Source of the DNA: an uncultured Caryophanales bacterium
GTDB taxonomy: Bacteria > Bacillota_I > Bacilli_A > RF39 > UBA660
Length of the DNA stretch: 64,000 nt
Assembly (NCBI GenBank): GCA_946628045.1
Contig: CAMOVZ010000001.1
Span: 1 to 64,000, forward strand
Reading direction: 5' to 3'
Part shown: one piece after another, positions 56,854-64,000 of the stretch
Layout of the letters: each line of letters opens with the position of its first letter
Numbering within the stretch: position 1 is the first letter of the stretch
Translations under genes and position numbers: made by a program
The notes under the pieces: generated by a model
Told to the model about the DNA's origin: nothing
What the model saw: only the letters and a program-made list of their open reading frames with translations
Database searches by the model: none

Positions 56854-57663
56854 TTAGTCACTTTTTTTATCAATTTCTTTTAATAAAGTTTTTATTTCAT
56901 TATCTAGTCTTTCATTAGCATCACTTAATTCATTTTCTACTTTAAAAGGTTTACCTATCTTAACAACTAAATCCTTACCTCTAAATTTATAATTACCACT
57001 TATTGCATAAGGAACTATTAAAGCATTTGTTTTAGAAGCTAAACTTACAGCACCATACTTTAATGGTAATAAAGAATGATTATAATAATCATCTATACTA
57101 ATAATATTGCCTTCAATTAAATCTTTTAAATATCTATCACAATTAAATAAATGATTAAGATAATCTAACTCAGTAATTACTTTATTATTTTTTAATTCTT
57201 CTAAATATAATATAAAAGATGTTTTATTCTTTCTTATTTTTTTATAAAAAGATTTAAAACTCATTTCAAAGAAATATTTATCATATATCTCTTTAGCTTT
57301 ATCTTTCTTTAAACCATTTCTAGTACCTTCAGGAAATATTCCTAATGCATGATTATTTTCTAATACTTTTAAAGCACTATGTTTAGCATTTTCATCTTTT
57401 TTACTTCTATCTACAGGAATACATCCAACTAATCTAAAAAACCAAGCTACTTTTTTATCATCAAAATACTCTTTTTTAGCCATATAATGTAGTTTTCTTT
57501 TAGTAGAAATTATTACATTACATTGATCCATTATATGTATATGATTACCCGCTAAAACAATAGCCCCTTCATTAGGTATATTTTCTTTTCCATAAACTTT
57601 AGGTCTATACCAAAACTTATATATAGGAGCTAGAATAGCTCTCATTAATCTGTATCCATTCAT
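56854..57663 (-). CDS. PlsC-like 1-acylglycerol-3-phosphate acyltransferase with an insert
   Basis: 269 residues. Catalytic N-H-x(4)-D (N-H-I-H-I-M-D) and substrate motif F-P-E-G-T-R. Between F-P-E-G-T-R-N-G and P-L-K-Y-G-A-V there is an extra segment of about 75 residues (K-D-K-A-K-E-I-Y and more, charged and helical) absent from the second copy. It probably acylates lysophosphatidate. It starts within the previous gene's stop in an ATGA overlap, with AGGAGAAT. Confidence 0.82.
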   Translation of the reverse strand: MNGYRLMRAILAPIYKFWYRPKVYGKENIPNEGAIVLAGNHIHIMDQCNVIISTKRKLHYMAKKEYFDDKKVAWFFRLVGCIPVDRSKKDENAKHSALKVLENNHALGIFPEGTRNGLKKDKAKEIYDKYFFEMSFKSFYKKIRKNKTSFILYLEELKNNKVITELDYLNHLFNCDRYLKDLIEGNIISIDDYYNHSLLPLKYGAVSLASKTNALIVPYAISGNYKFRGKDLVVKIGKPFKVENELSDANERLDNEIKTLLKEIDKKSD

Positions 57664-58238
57664 TTTCTATTCTCCTTTATTTTAGTTTCTATTATCTTCA
57701 TTAATTTATCATTAGATTTATCTAAGTCATCACCTACACTAATAGGTTTTAAAAACTCTAAAGTAACACTTTTACCAATAAGCTTATATTTACCAGTTAT
57801 TATAAAAGGTACTATCTTACTATTAGTAACACTAGCCATTTTAACAGCACCTATCTTAAAAGGTAATATTACTTTATCAGTAGTTCTATTAATTGTCCCC
57901 TCAGGAAATATTCCTACACATAAATCTTTATTTAAATAATCAATTGCACTAACTAAAGCATTCTTATCATGTATCTTTCTATTAACTGGAACACAACCCA
58001 TACCTTTAACTAAAAAAGATAAAGCTCCATCAAATAACTCTTTCTTAGCTAAAAAGTGTATTGGTCTTTTAACAATACCTACTAACATAACAGGGTCTAA
58101 AAACTTAGTATGGTTACCTGCAAGTACAATTCTACCAGTTTTAGGTATATTTTCAAGTCCATTAACTTTAGGATGAAATAATATTTTAATTAATACTAAC
58201 GCAATAGGTCTAACTATTTTATAAAACATTGTGTCCAT
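57660..58238 (-). CDS. PlsC-like 1-acylglycerol-3-phosphate acyltransferase
   Basis: 192 residues, the short form. N-H-T-K-F-L-D and F-P-E-G-T-I-N-R are the catalytic and substrate motifs; P-F-K-I-G-A-V-K-M-A follows directly. It is the first of a coupled pair; GGTGAT precedes the ATG. It uses TGA as stop. Substrate assignment as above. Confidence 0.85.
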   Translation of the reverse strand: MDTMFYKIVRPIALVLIKILFHPKVNGLENIPKTGRIVLAGNHTKFLDPVMLVGIVKRPIHFLAKKELFDGALSFLVKGMGCVPVNRKIHDKNALVSAIDYLNKDLCVGIFPEGTINRTTDKVILPFKIGAVKMASVTNSKIVPFIITGKYKLIGKSVTLEFLKPISVGDDLDKSNDKLMKIIETKIKENRK

Positions 58239-58267
58239 ATCATCACCAATACAATTATATCACACAT

Positions 58268-58300
58268 AAAAAAAACTATTACAATATTGTTAATAGTTTT
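58268..58300 (-). terminator. Terminator after the CinA-like gene
   Basis: AAAACTATTA/TAATAGTTTT stem followed by T8 on the minus strand, overlapping the stop. Confidence 0.7.
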
Positions 58301-58743
58301 TTACTAATTTCATTTACTATATAATTTTTATTAGACTCTCTATCAGAATAAATTGCTTTTAAAATAAATTCTAAATACTTATCATTATCTCTATCATAAA
58401 TACTAATATAAATAGTATTATCATCACCAACTAAATTAGCCTTATCTATTCTATTTAATTTACCAGTAACACCTATACCTATATTACTATTAGTATAATT
58501 AGATATTACTCTACTCATTTCTTTAGCAGTTTCCATACTATAAACACTATATTTATTAATTATTTCTTCACTTACACCCATTTTAATTTTATATTCATTA
58601 GAATAAGTAACAGCACTAAATTTTAATACATCACTAGAACCTTCTACATTAGTAATAGCATTAACTACACTACCACCAGTACAAGATTCCATTGTTGAAA
58701 TTGTTTTATTTAAACTAATTAATTTTTTAACTACTTCTTCCAT
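58279..58743 (-). CDS. CinA C-terminal-domain protein (PncC-type amidase)
   Basis: 154 residues. It has T-M-E-S-C-T-G-G and A-V-T-Y-S-N-E-Y-K, diagnostic of the CinA_C/PncC family, which deamidates nicotinamide mononucleotide. G-V-T-G-K in place of the common G-I-A-G-P is a variation. The active site Ser in E-S-C-T-G-G is kept. The start overlaps the previous gene by 13 bases. Confidence 0.85.
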   Translation of the reverse strand: MEEVVKKLISLNKTISTMESCTGGSVVNAITNVEGSSDVLKFSAVTYSNEYKIKMGVSEEIINKYSVYSMETAKEMSRVISNYTNSNIGIGVTGKLNRIDKANLVGDDNTIYISIYDRDNDKYLEFILKAIYSDRESNKNYIVNEISKKLLTIL

Positions 58744-59576
58744 ACTTTTTCTCCATAATAACTACTTAATAATTTTAAAATATCATCATTCAAATATGGT
58801 TTAACACCATCTTTTAATTCTTCAGGTATTCCGAAATATGCCTCAGCTAAACTTCCAACTATACATGCAATAGTATCACTATCCCCTCCAATAGAAATAG
58901 CTTTTCTAATCGCATCTTCAAAGTTATTTGATTGACTAAATACATATAAAGCTTCAGGTACTGATTCACTAGCTCTACTACTAAATTTATAATTTCTTTG
59001 TAAATCTTCTAAATCAAATTCTAAGTCATAATAATTTTCTTTTATAAAATCAATTACTTCTTCTTTTGATTTACCATTTCTTAATAAATAGATACTTAAA
59101 GCAACTACTTGTGAACTAGTAATAGCTTCTACATTATTATGTGTAGGAATAGTAGATTTTAAGCTTTCCATCATAACAGCATAATAATCATTAAATAAAA
59201 AACCAACAGGACTAACTCTCATAGCTGCACCATTACCATAACTTACTCCATAGTTTTCATCATTTAACCATTCAATAAATCCTTTACCAAATCTAGCCCT
59301 ACCATATTTATCTTTTCCTAAATTTATTTCTTTTAACCCATACTCTTTTAAACACTTTTTATAATCAAAATTATTATTCATAATAGCATCTAATATAGCA
59401 CAAGTTAAAATAGTATCATCAGTATAACTAGAGTCTTCACTAAATAAAGGAGTATTTTTATCTAGTATTTTAATTCTTTCTTCATATGGTCTATTCTTAT
59501 GATATTTTTTTAAATACTCAATTTCTTCTACTTCATAAATAGATCCACAAACATCTCCAATAATAGCTCCTAACAT
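58731..59576 (-). CDS. ADP-ribosylglycohydrolase family protein
   Basis: 281 residues. It has the metal sites S-Y-T-D-D-T near residue 55 and G-G-D-S-D-T-I-A near 240, and starts M-L-G-A-I-I-G-D-V-C-G-S. It should release ADP-ribose from proteins or other targets. No ADP-ribosyltransferase is seen nearby. The ATG at 59576 follows AGGTGAT; the frame opens at 59615. Confidence 0.9.
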   Translation of the reverse strand: MLGAIIGDVCGSIYEVEEIEYLKKYHKNRPYEERIKILDKNTPLFSEDSSYTDDTILTCAILDAIMNNNFDYKKCLKEYGLKEINLGKDKYGRARFGKGFIEWLNDENYGVSYGNGAAMRVSPVGFLFNDYYAVMMESLKSTIPTHNNVEAITSSQVVALSIYLLRNGKSKEEVIDFIKENYYDLEFDLEDLQRNYKFSSRASESVPEALYVFSQSNNFEDAIRKAISIGGDSDTIACIVGSLAEAYFGIPEELKDGVKPYLNDDILKLLSSYYGEKVWKK

Positions 59577-59600
59577 AATATCACCTGTTTTTATTATATA

Positions 59601-59624
59601 AAAAAAAATAGACAAAGTCTATTT
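59601..59624 (-). terminator. Terminator after the YitT gene
   Basis: AAATAGAC/GTCTATTT stem with T9 tail on the minus strand. Confidence 0.75.
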
Positions 59625-60491
59625 CTTAAACATTTTTCTTTTATTTGTACTTTTAATATGATCACCTATAATATCAGATACATCTGTAATAGTAACGAAT
59701 GCACTCTCATCCATATCTTCTACAATATGACGTAATTCAAATACTTCTACACGAGTTAAAACACAATACATTACTTCTTTTTCACCACTAATCAAACCTT
59801 TAGCTTTAATTTTAGTAGTAGTTCTACCTAATTTCTTATATATCTCTTCAGATAAAGTAGTACCTTTATCAGTAATAATCATCGCAGCTTTAGCTTGTTC
59901 AAGTCCAGCTGATACAAAATCAATTACTTTATAAGTAATAATATATGTAAGTAATGAATACATTGCTCTATCAAAACCAAATATAAATCCAGCTACTAAA
60001 TATATAATCATATTAAATCCTAAAACAACTTGTCCTACACTTAAATTAGTCTTTTTAGATATAACTATCGCAACACTTTCAGTACCATCATTACATCCAC
60101 CACTTTTAATTATTAAACCTACTCCTAATCCAAGTATAGCTCCTCCAAATACAGTAGCTAAAAGTATCTCTTCAGTAAATGGACTTAATAATTCAAAAAA
60201 TGATAAAAATAATGAAAAACACAACATTGCATATATTGTTCTAATTAAAAATCTCTTACCTAGATTTCTATAACCAATATAAATAAAAGGTATATTTAAT
60301 ACTACTACTAATAAACTTAATGGAATATTACTTAACTTATAAATAATAATAGATATACCAGTAATACCACCATCTAATATAGTATTAGGTATTAAGAATT
60401 GTTCTAAAGCAAAAGCAGCAATAATACTACCTAAAGTAAGCATAATATACTCTATCAAATATCTTAAACTCTTATTTTTAATCTTCTTCAT
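59619..60491 (-). CDS. YitT family membrane protein (DUF161/DUF2179)
   Basis: 290 residues. About six membrane segments with I-P-N-T-I-L-D-G-G-I-T-G, S-G-G-C-N-D-G-T-E and G-F-D-R-A-M-Y, then a cytoplasmic DUF2179 domain (E-E-I-Y-K-K-L-G-R-T-T-T-K, V-T-R-V-E-V-like V-L-T-R-V-E). The transported substrate of the family is not established. The ATG at 60491 follows AGAGGTG. Confidence 0.88.
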   Translation of the reverse strand: MKKIKNKSLRYLIEYIMLTLGSIIAAFALEQFLIPNTILDGGITGISIIIYKLSNIPLSLLVVVLNIPFIYIGYRNLGKRFLIRTIYAMLCFSLFLSFFELLSPFTEEILLATVFGGAILGLGVGLIIKSGGCNDGTESVAIVISKKTNLSVGQVVLGFNMIIYLVAGFIFGFDRAMYSLLTYIITYKVIDFVSAGLEQAKAAMIITDKGTTLSEEIYKKLGRTTTKIKAKGLISGEKEVMYCVLTRVEVFELRHIVEDMDESAFVTITDVSDIIGDHIKSTNKRKMFKK

Positions 60492-60503
60492 AAACACCTC
60501 TAC

Positions 60504-60530
60504 TACAAAAAAGAAGTAAAACTTCTTTTA
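60504..60530 (-). terminator. Terminator after surface protein 4
   Basis: AAAAGAAG/CTTCTTTT stem followed by T6 on the minus strand. An ATATT-type short repeat at 60531-60550 separates it from the stop. Confidence 0.7.
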
Positions 60531-60545
60531 TTATATTATATTATA

Positions 60546-61865
60546 TTATTTTGCAATTCTAAAAGCAGGGGAAACACCAGTAGGAGATCCTGTAAAGAGA
60601 ACACCCCAATTACCGGCACTAAGTACACGAAAGAAAGATTCTGTATGACTACCATAGGCTGTACGTAATGACCAATCATTGTTAGTTTCATTATACTGTT
60701 TACTAACTCCTGAACAATTGCTTGTTGTTACTCCTATATTTGCATAATAATCTAATTGTCTTGTTTCTGCTTCCGCAGTATCATTTTGATAAAACTTTTC
60801 ACCCCATACTTCTTGTGGTGACAATAAATATAATTTATCTGTAGTTATAAAGTTTTCTGTATCATTTTTTCCATGTCCTGATACTACTGTTGTATCATCT
60901 TTTATTTTTGAACTTAATTCACTTGGTAATGCATTATAGATGTCTGTATTTAAGTATGTCCTCATCTCACTGTATTCCCATCCACCGTTATTTCCTGTGC
61001 CTTGAGTAGTTCCACTAGCGCTTGGATTCATTCTATGTTTTGTGATTATATCTGCAAATTCTATAACAAATCCACATGCTGTTTGACTAAATCCTTCAGT
61101 ACTACATTCACTTGGTGTTGATAAGTTTGCTATTCTAAGGTGAGCTATTGTTGGCTCTGTTGATGGATCATTATCTAAGTCTAGCGCTACTTCTTTAGTA
61201 TCACCATTATTCATAGCATCTTGTAATAATTGTGTTGGATTGCCATTATTATAATTAGCAATTATATCATCCCAACTTGCATTAGCAAACCAACTTGGTT
61301 TTTCTATTGCTTCACTTGTAGCTTGTCCATATGTTACATTAAATGTAAATGTATAACTGTTTCCTCCAGTTGGTATAGCATTTATTGTGTCCCCTGTAGC
61401 TAATGCTTCATCATAATATACTCTTACTTTATATTTTTCTGTTGTGTTTTTTGCAAGTAAATGATTTTCATCTATAGCTACTCCATCAGCATATGTTACA
61501 TCATACTTTATGTATTCAGGTAGTGTTGGTGTTACAGTATTATTAATTCCTGTGATCATCGCATCAATTGTTCCTGCATTTACTGCATCAACTGTAAACT
61601 CATAATAATCTCCTGGTAAGGCTAAGTCCACTGTCCAAACAAGTTTTGTATTTGCAGGATCTCCTTCATCATTAGTTCTAGTTGGAACTGTTGTTGAAAC
61701 TGATCCTTCTGTTACTACTGGAGTATCCCAATAAACATTCCATGTTTGTTTTAATACGTTTGCTGTTCCAGTTATTTTTAATGTTGTAGAAATAAGTGCA
61801 TATCCTAAACTTATTCCTAATAAAAGTATTAATAATAATAAATATTTATTTTTCTTATTTCTCAT
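60546..61865 (-). CDS. TasA-like / DUF6273 surface protein, copy 4
   Basis: 439 residues. The first 180 residues equal copy 1 almost exactly (a 531-base identical block). The middle (P-S-W-F-A-N-A-S-W-D-D-I, L-L-Q-D-A-M-N-N-G-D) matches copy 3. The end has S-E-C-S-T-E-G-F-S-Q, a shortened M-R-T-Y-L-N, Q-L-D-Y-Y, W-S-L-R-T, the variable stretch about 60576-60659 and G-V-S-P-A-F-R-I-A-K. The copy is therefore a mosaic of two family members. It has an AGGTGAT site and its own terminator. Confidence 0.75.
   Translation of the reverse strand: MRNKKNKYLLLLILLLGISLGYALISTTLKITGTANVLKQTWNVYWDTPVVTEGSVSTTVPTRTNDEGDPANTKLVWTVDLALPGDYYEFTVDAVNAGTIDAMITGINNTVTPTLPEYIKYDVTYADGVAIDENHLLAKNTTEKYKVRVYYDEALATGDTINAIPTGGNSYTFTFNVTYGQATSEAIEKPSWFANASWDDIIANYNNGNPTQLLQDAMNNGDTKEVALDLDNDPSTEPTIAHLRIANLSTPSECSTEGFSQTACGFVIEFADIITKHRMNPSASGTTQGTGNNGGWEYSEMRTYLNTDIYNALPSELSSKIKDDTTVVSGHGKNDTENFITTDKLYLLSPQEVWGEKFYQNDTAEAETRQLDYYANIGVTTSNCSGVSKQYNETNNDWSLRTAYGSHTESFFRVLSAGNWGVLFTGSPTGVSPAFRIAK
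61321..61851 (-). repeat. 531-bp exact repeat, copy B (pairs with 2396-2926)
   Basis: Identical to 2396-2926 over all 531 bases compared, same orientation. See copy A. Confidence 0.95.
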
Positions 61866-61908
61866 AATATCACCTATTATTATTTTATCAATTATAGTTA
61901 TTAATATA

Positions 61909-61943
61909 AATATAAAAGATGTAAATTAATGTTAATTTACATC
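61909..61943 (-). terminator. Terminator after the gene at 61956
   Basis: GATGTAAATTA/TAATTTACATC stem with a T-rich tail on the minus strand, lying between this gene and surface copy 4. Confidence 0.65.
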
Positions 61944-61955
61944 TTTTGTTTACAA

Positions 61956-62723
61956 TTATTTATATAAATTGTGTAAATCAGTAGAATCTTTATCTTCGTT
62001 TTTAGCTTTTTCTTCTTGCTCTAGTATTTCTACTGGTTTATTACTTACTTTTTCTTCTACTACAGGAGGATTATTTTTTAGATTCTCTTCTCTTTTTTCT
62101 TTTAATTCTTTATTAATCTCGTCATATGACTTTCTAACTATATTACCATTTATATTTTTATATTTATTTGTAAATAATAATTTATAAATAATTAATACTA
62201 TAAAAGCCCCACCTAAAATAGTTAATATTGAGAATAAAAATTCTGTTTGATCATCAAATTTTTCTTTATGAAGAATTCCCATCTTATCAACATTTTGTCC
62301 TATAAAATTTCTACTACCTTTAGTCTTACAAGTAATATTATCTCCTAATACTGCAATATATTTAATATCTTTAACACTACTATTCTTGCCTAAATATTTC
62401 TTATCATATTTAATATTAAAACTAATTTCTTCTTTACTTTTAATAGTTAAATCACAATAATTAATTACTCCTATATTTCTACCTCTACTATTAAATAAAC
62501 CAATACTAATAGAAATAGGTATTTCTTTATCAGTTAAATTCTTAATACCATCAAAACTAATTTTTTCTTTATCAAACTTTATTCCCTTATAACTAAAATT
62601 ATTAGTATGAATACTAGTTTTTATATTATATGGGATTAATTCTTTAATACTATAATTCTCTGCATATACATTTATAGTTAAACTAATTAATAACACAATT
62701 ATTATCTTTACAATTTTTTTCAT
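61956..62723 (-). CDS. Exported, membrane-anchored unknown protein
   Basis: 255 residues. A signal peptide (about 1-21, A-E-N after cleavage) leads to an external beta-rich domain (I-S-I-S-I-G-L-F-N-S-R-G). One membrane segment (about 165-186) and a charged cytoplasmic tail (E-K-R-E-E-N-L, then E-E-K-V-S-N-K-P-V) follow. One cysteine pair (N-Y-C-D, N-I-T-C-K). It is 8 bases after ylbL-like gene and probably in its operon. No family recognised. Confidence 0.6.
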   Translation of the reverse strand: MKKIVKIIIVLLISLTINVYAENYSIKELIPYNIKTSIHTNNFSYKGIKFDKEKISFDGIKNLTDKEIPISISIGLFNSRGRNIGVINYCDLTIKSKEEISFNIKYDKKYLGKNSSVKDIKYIAVLGDNITCKTKGSRNFIGQNVDKMGILHKEKFDDQTEFLFSILTILGGAFIVLIIYKLLFTNKYKNINGNIVRKSYDEINKELKEKREENLKNNPPVVEEKVSNKPVEILEQEEKAKNEDKDSTDLHNLYK

Positions 62724-62731
62724 ATTAACTC

Positions 62732-63733
62732 CTATTTTAATTTATTTATAGCGTCTTCTATATTTTTTACTTTTACTAATTTTATATTTAATTTATGTTT
62801 TTTCTTATACTTTAAAGCATCTTTATAATTACCTTCAGGTACTAAGAATAAATCAACTTTATCCTCTGAAGCTCCTAACAATTTATATTCTACTCCACCT
62901 ATTTCACCAATACTACCATCACTTTCAATAGTACCAGTTCCAGCTATTTTTCTTCCTTTAGTTAAATCACTTTTAGTTAATTGATTATATATTTCTAAAG
63001 TAGTAATAAGTCCTCCGGATGGACCAGATTCACTACTTTTAAACTTAATATTTACTTTAGGATCAGTTTTATATGTATCCACTACTTGTAGTCCTACACC
63101 TAATATTAATCTATCTTCATATTTATATAATTTAGATTTAATTATCTTCTCTTTATTATTTCTAAGTACTTTAACACTTACTTCTTCATTTTCTTTAAGT
63201 GTCTGCATATAATTTCTATATTCATCTATACTATCATATACTTTATCATTAATACTTAATATTTGATCTTTTATTTTTAATTTTACATCATAATCATCAA
63301 ATACCGTTATTACATAAATCTTAGTATTAGTTTTTTCTACATCTTTATTAGCTAATTTATAAGCCCAATAAGTAGCATTACTATTTGAATATAATAAATC
63401 TAAATCACTTCTAAACTCTATATCTTCAATACTTTCTTTATCATTATACTTATATAAATCAGCATCTTCTCTCTCCCAATTAGGAATAACATAACTTAAT
63501 AAATAAGTAATTATAGTACCCTTTAATTCTTCTACATAACTAATACTAAAACTACCTTTACTCTTATATTTATTTTCTACATTTATACGACTAGATACAT
63601 CACTAGTTCCTCCACCTACAATAATATAATAATTTAGAGGAAACTTTAATATAATGAATAATAGAAGTAAAACTATTATAAATTTATATTCTTCTTTTAC
63701 AGTATCTATTATAAAAGAAATAATTCTTTTCAT
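62732..63733 (-). CDS. YlbL-like PDZ / Lon-type membrane serine protease
   Basis: 333 residues. One N-terminal membrane segment (about 17-36), a PDZ domain (about 140-215), and a C-terminal Lon-like protease. The catalytic serine is in S-G-P-S-G-G-L and the lysine in G-G-V-E-Y-K, with G-S-I-G-E-I-G-G between. It is the YlbL family of Bacillus. AGGTGAT precedes the ATG. It is divergently placed to ylbJ. Confidence 0.88.
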   Translation of the reverse strand: MKRIISFIIDTVKEEYKFIIVLLLLFIILKFPLNYYIIVGGGTSDVSSRINVENKYKSKGSFSISYVEELKGTIITYLLSYVIPNWEREDADLYKYNDKESIEDIEFRSDLDLLYSNSNATYWAYKLANKDVEKTNTKIYVITVFDDYDVKLKIKDQILSINDKVYDSIDEYRNYMQTLKENEEVSVKVLRNNKEKIIKSKLYKYEDRLILGVGLQVVDTYKTDPKVNIKFKSSESGPSGGLITTLEIYNQLTKSDLTKGRKIAGTGTIESDGSIGEIGGVEYKLLGASEDKVDLFLVPEGNYKDALKYKKKHKLNIKLVKVKNIEDAINKLK

Positions 63734-63773
63734 CTTATCACCTACAATAATTATAACAAATAAAAGGAAAATT

Positions 63774-64000
63774 ATGAAAAAAACTTATAAAACAATTATC
63801 TTACTTGTCAGTTTAATTACTATTTTAATTATGTATTTTATTAATTCTGAATATATAATTAAATGTATTTTAGAATATACTAAATTATTTTATATTAAAT
63901 TATTTCCATCTAGCTTTATATTTTTTATTATTTCAACTATTCTAATAGAATATAAAGTATTAGATTATTTACCAATAAATATAAATAGTATTTATATATT
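63774..64000 (+). CDS. ylbJ: YlbJ-like integral membrane protein, 5' end
   Basis: The first 75 codons, cut by the right edge. Start after AAAAGGAAAA. The membrane segment at 7-24 is followed by F-Y-I-K-L-F-P-S-S-F-I-F-F-I-I-S-T-I-L-I-E-Y, the hallmark of YlbJ, a nucleoside-recognition-type protein named as a sporulation membrane protein in B. subtilis. It lies next to ylbL, as in Bacillus. A sporulation role here is doubtful. Confidence 0.7.
   Translation, partial: MKKTYKTIILLVSLITILIMYFINSEYIIKCILEYTKLFYIKLFPSSFIFFIISTILIEYKVLDYLPININSIYI

Noticed and set aside
60531..60550. Short ATATT tandem repeat
   Set aside because: Only about four units in very AT-rich DNA; likely chance.

Overview
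The window comes from a very AT-rich, low-G+C Gram-positive-type genome (G+C roughly a quarter to a third by eye, not counted). Gene content and order are those of Bacilli: ruvA-ruvB-queA-tgt, rplU-prp-rpmA-obg, yceD-rpmF, ylbL beside ylbJ, addB-addA, a B. subtilis-type dnaB and a SirA-like protein. The code is standard: tryptophan is TGG, and TGA ends addA (25465) and one plsC (57660) inside ATGA overlaps. Ribosome binding sites are often AGGTGAT rather than AGGAGG. My inference is an uncultured, reduced, host-associated (gut-type) Bacilli/Mollicutes-related lineage such as RF39; no rRNA is present to prove it.

Layout. Positions 1-5.1 kb hold a surface-protein start cut by the edge, dnaB, and an apparent operon pilC-pilD-surface protein. 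5.4-11.9 kb hold tgt, queA, ruvB, ruvA, an acyl-CoA ligase and a YebC regulator. 12.3-18.2 kb hold a giant surface protein, an HPt-receiver fusion, a TPR-like protein and a methyltransferase-like protein. 18.3-20.6 kb are obg, rpmA, prp and rplU with an L21 leader and a near-perfect promoter. 20.7-25.0 kb carry two coupled unknown genes and another surface protein. 25.0-30.9 kb are a phosphatase and shortened addA/addB. 30.9-36.8 kb hold a pilin-like protein, an Rpn/PD-(D/E)XK protein with an odd start, a surface protein, yceD-rpmF and a MYG1 protein. 36.8-53.5 kb are mostly metabolic and envelope genes (two flavoproteins, deacetylase, lactate dehydrogenase, FtsW, transketolase, P-type ATPase, a ClpX-like AAA protein, an HTH-kinase-CYTH fusion, an SDR). 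53.5-64 kb hold two tRNA genes, lipid genes (GDPD, two PlsC), CinA-like, ADP-ribosylglycohydrolase, YitT, a further surface protein, YlbL and the start of ylbJ.

Two themes stand out. First, a paralogous surface family recurs at 1, 1594, 23556, 32853 and 60546, with a distant relative at 12344. Members have a signal/anchor, a TasA/camelysin-like beta domain and a DUF6273-like C-terminus ending in a conserved G-[VI]-S-P-A-F-R frame around a hypervariable stretch. Two copies 59 kb apart share a 531-bp block identical at every base I compared, the copies are mosaic, and one variable stretch has codons almost all of the form NNY. Second, ribosomal protein L32 begins with a short leader that matches the leader of L27, the known substrate of the protease Prp, and prp lies in the window. 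This suggests that Prp matures two ribosomal proteins here.
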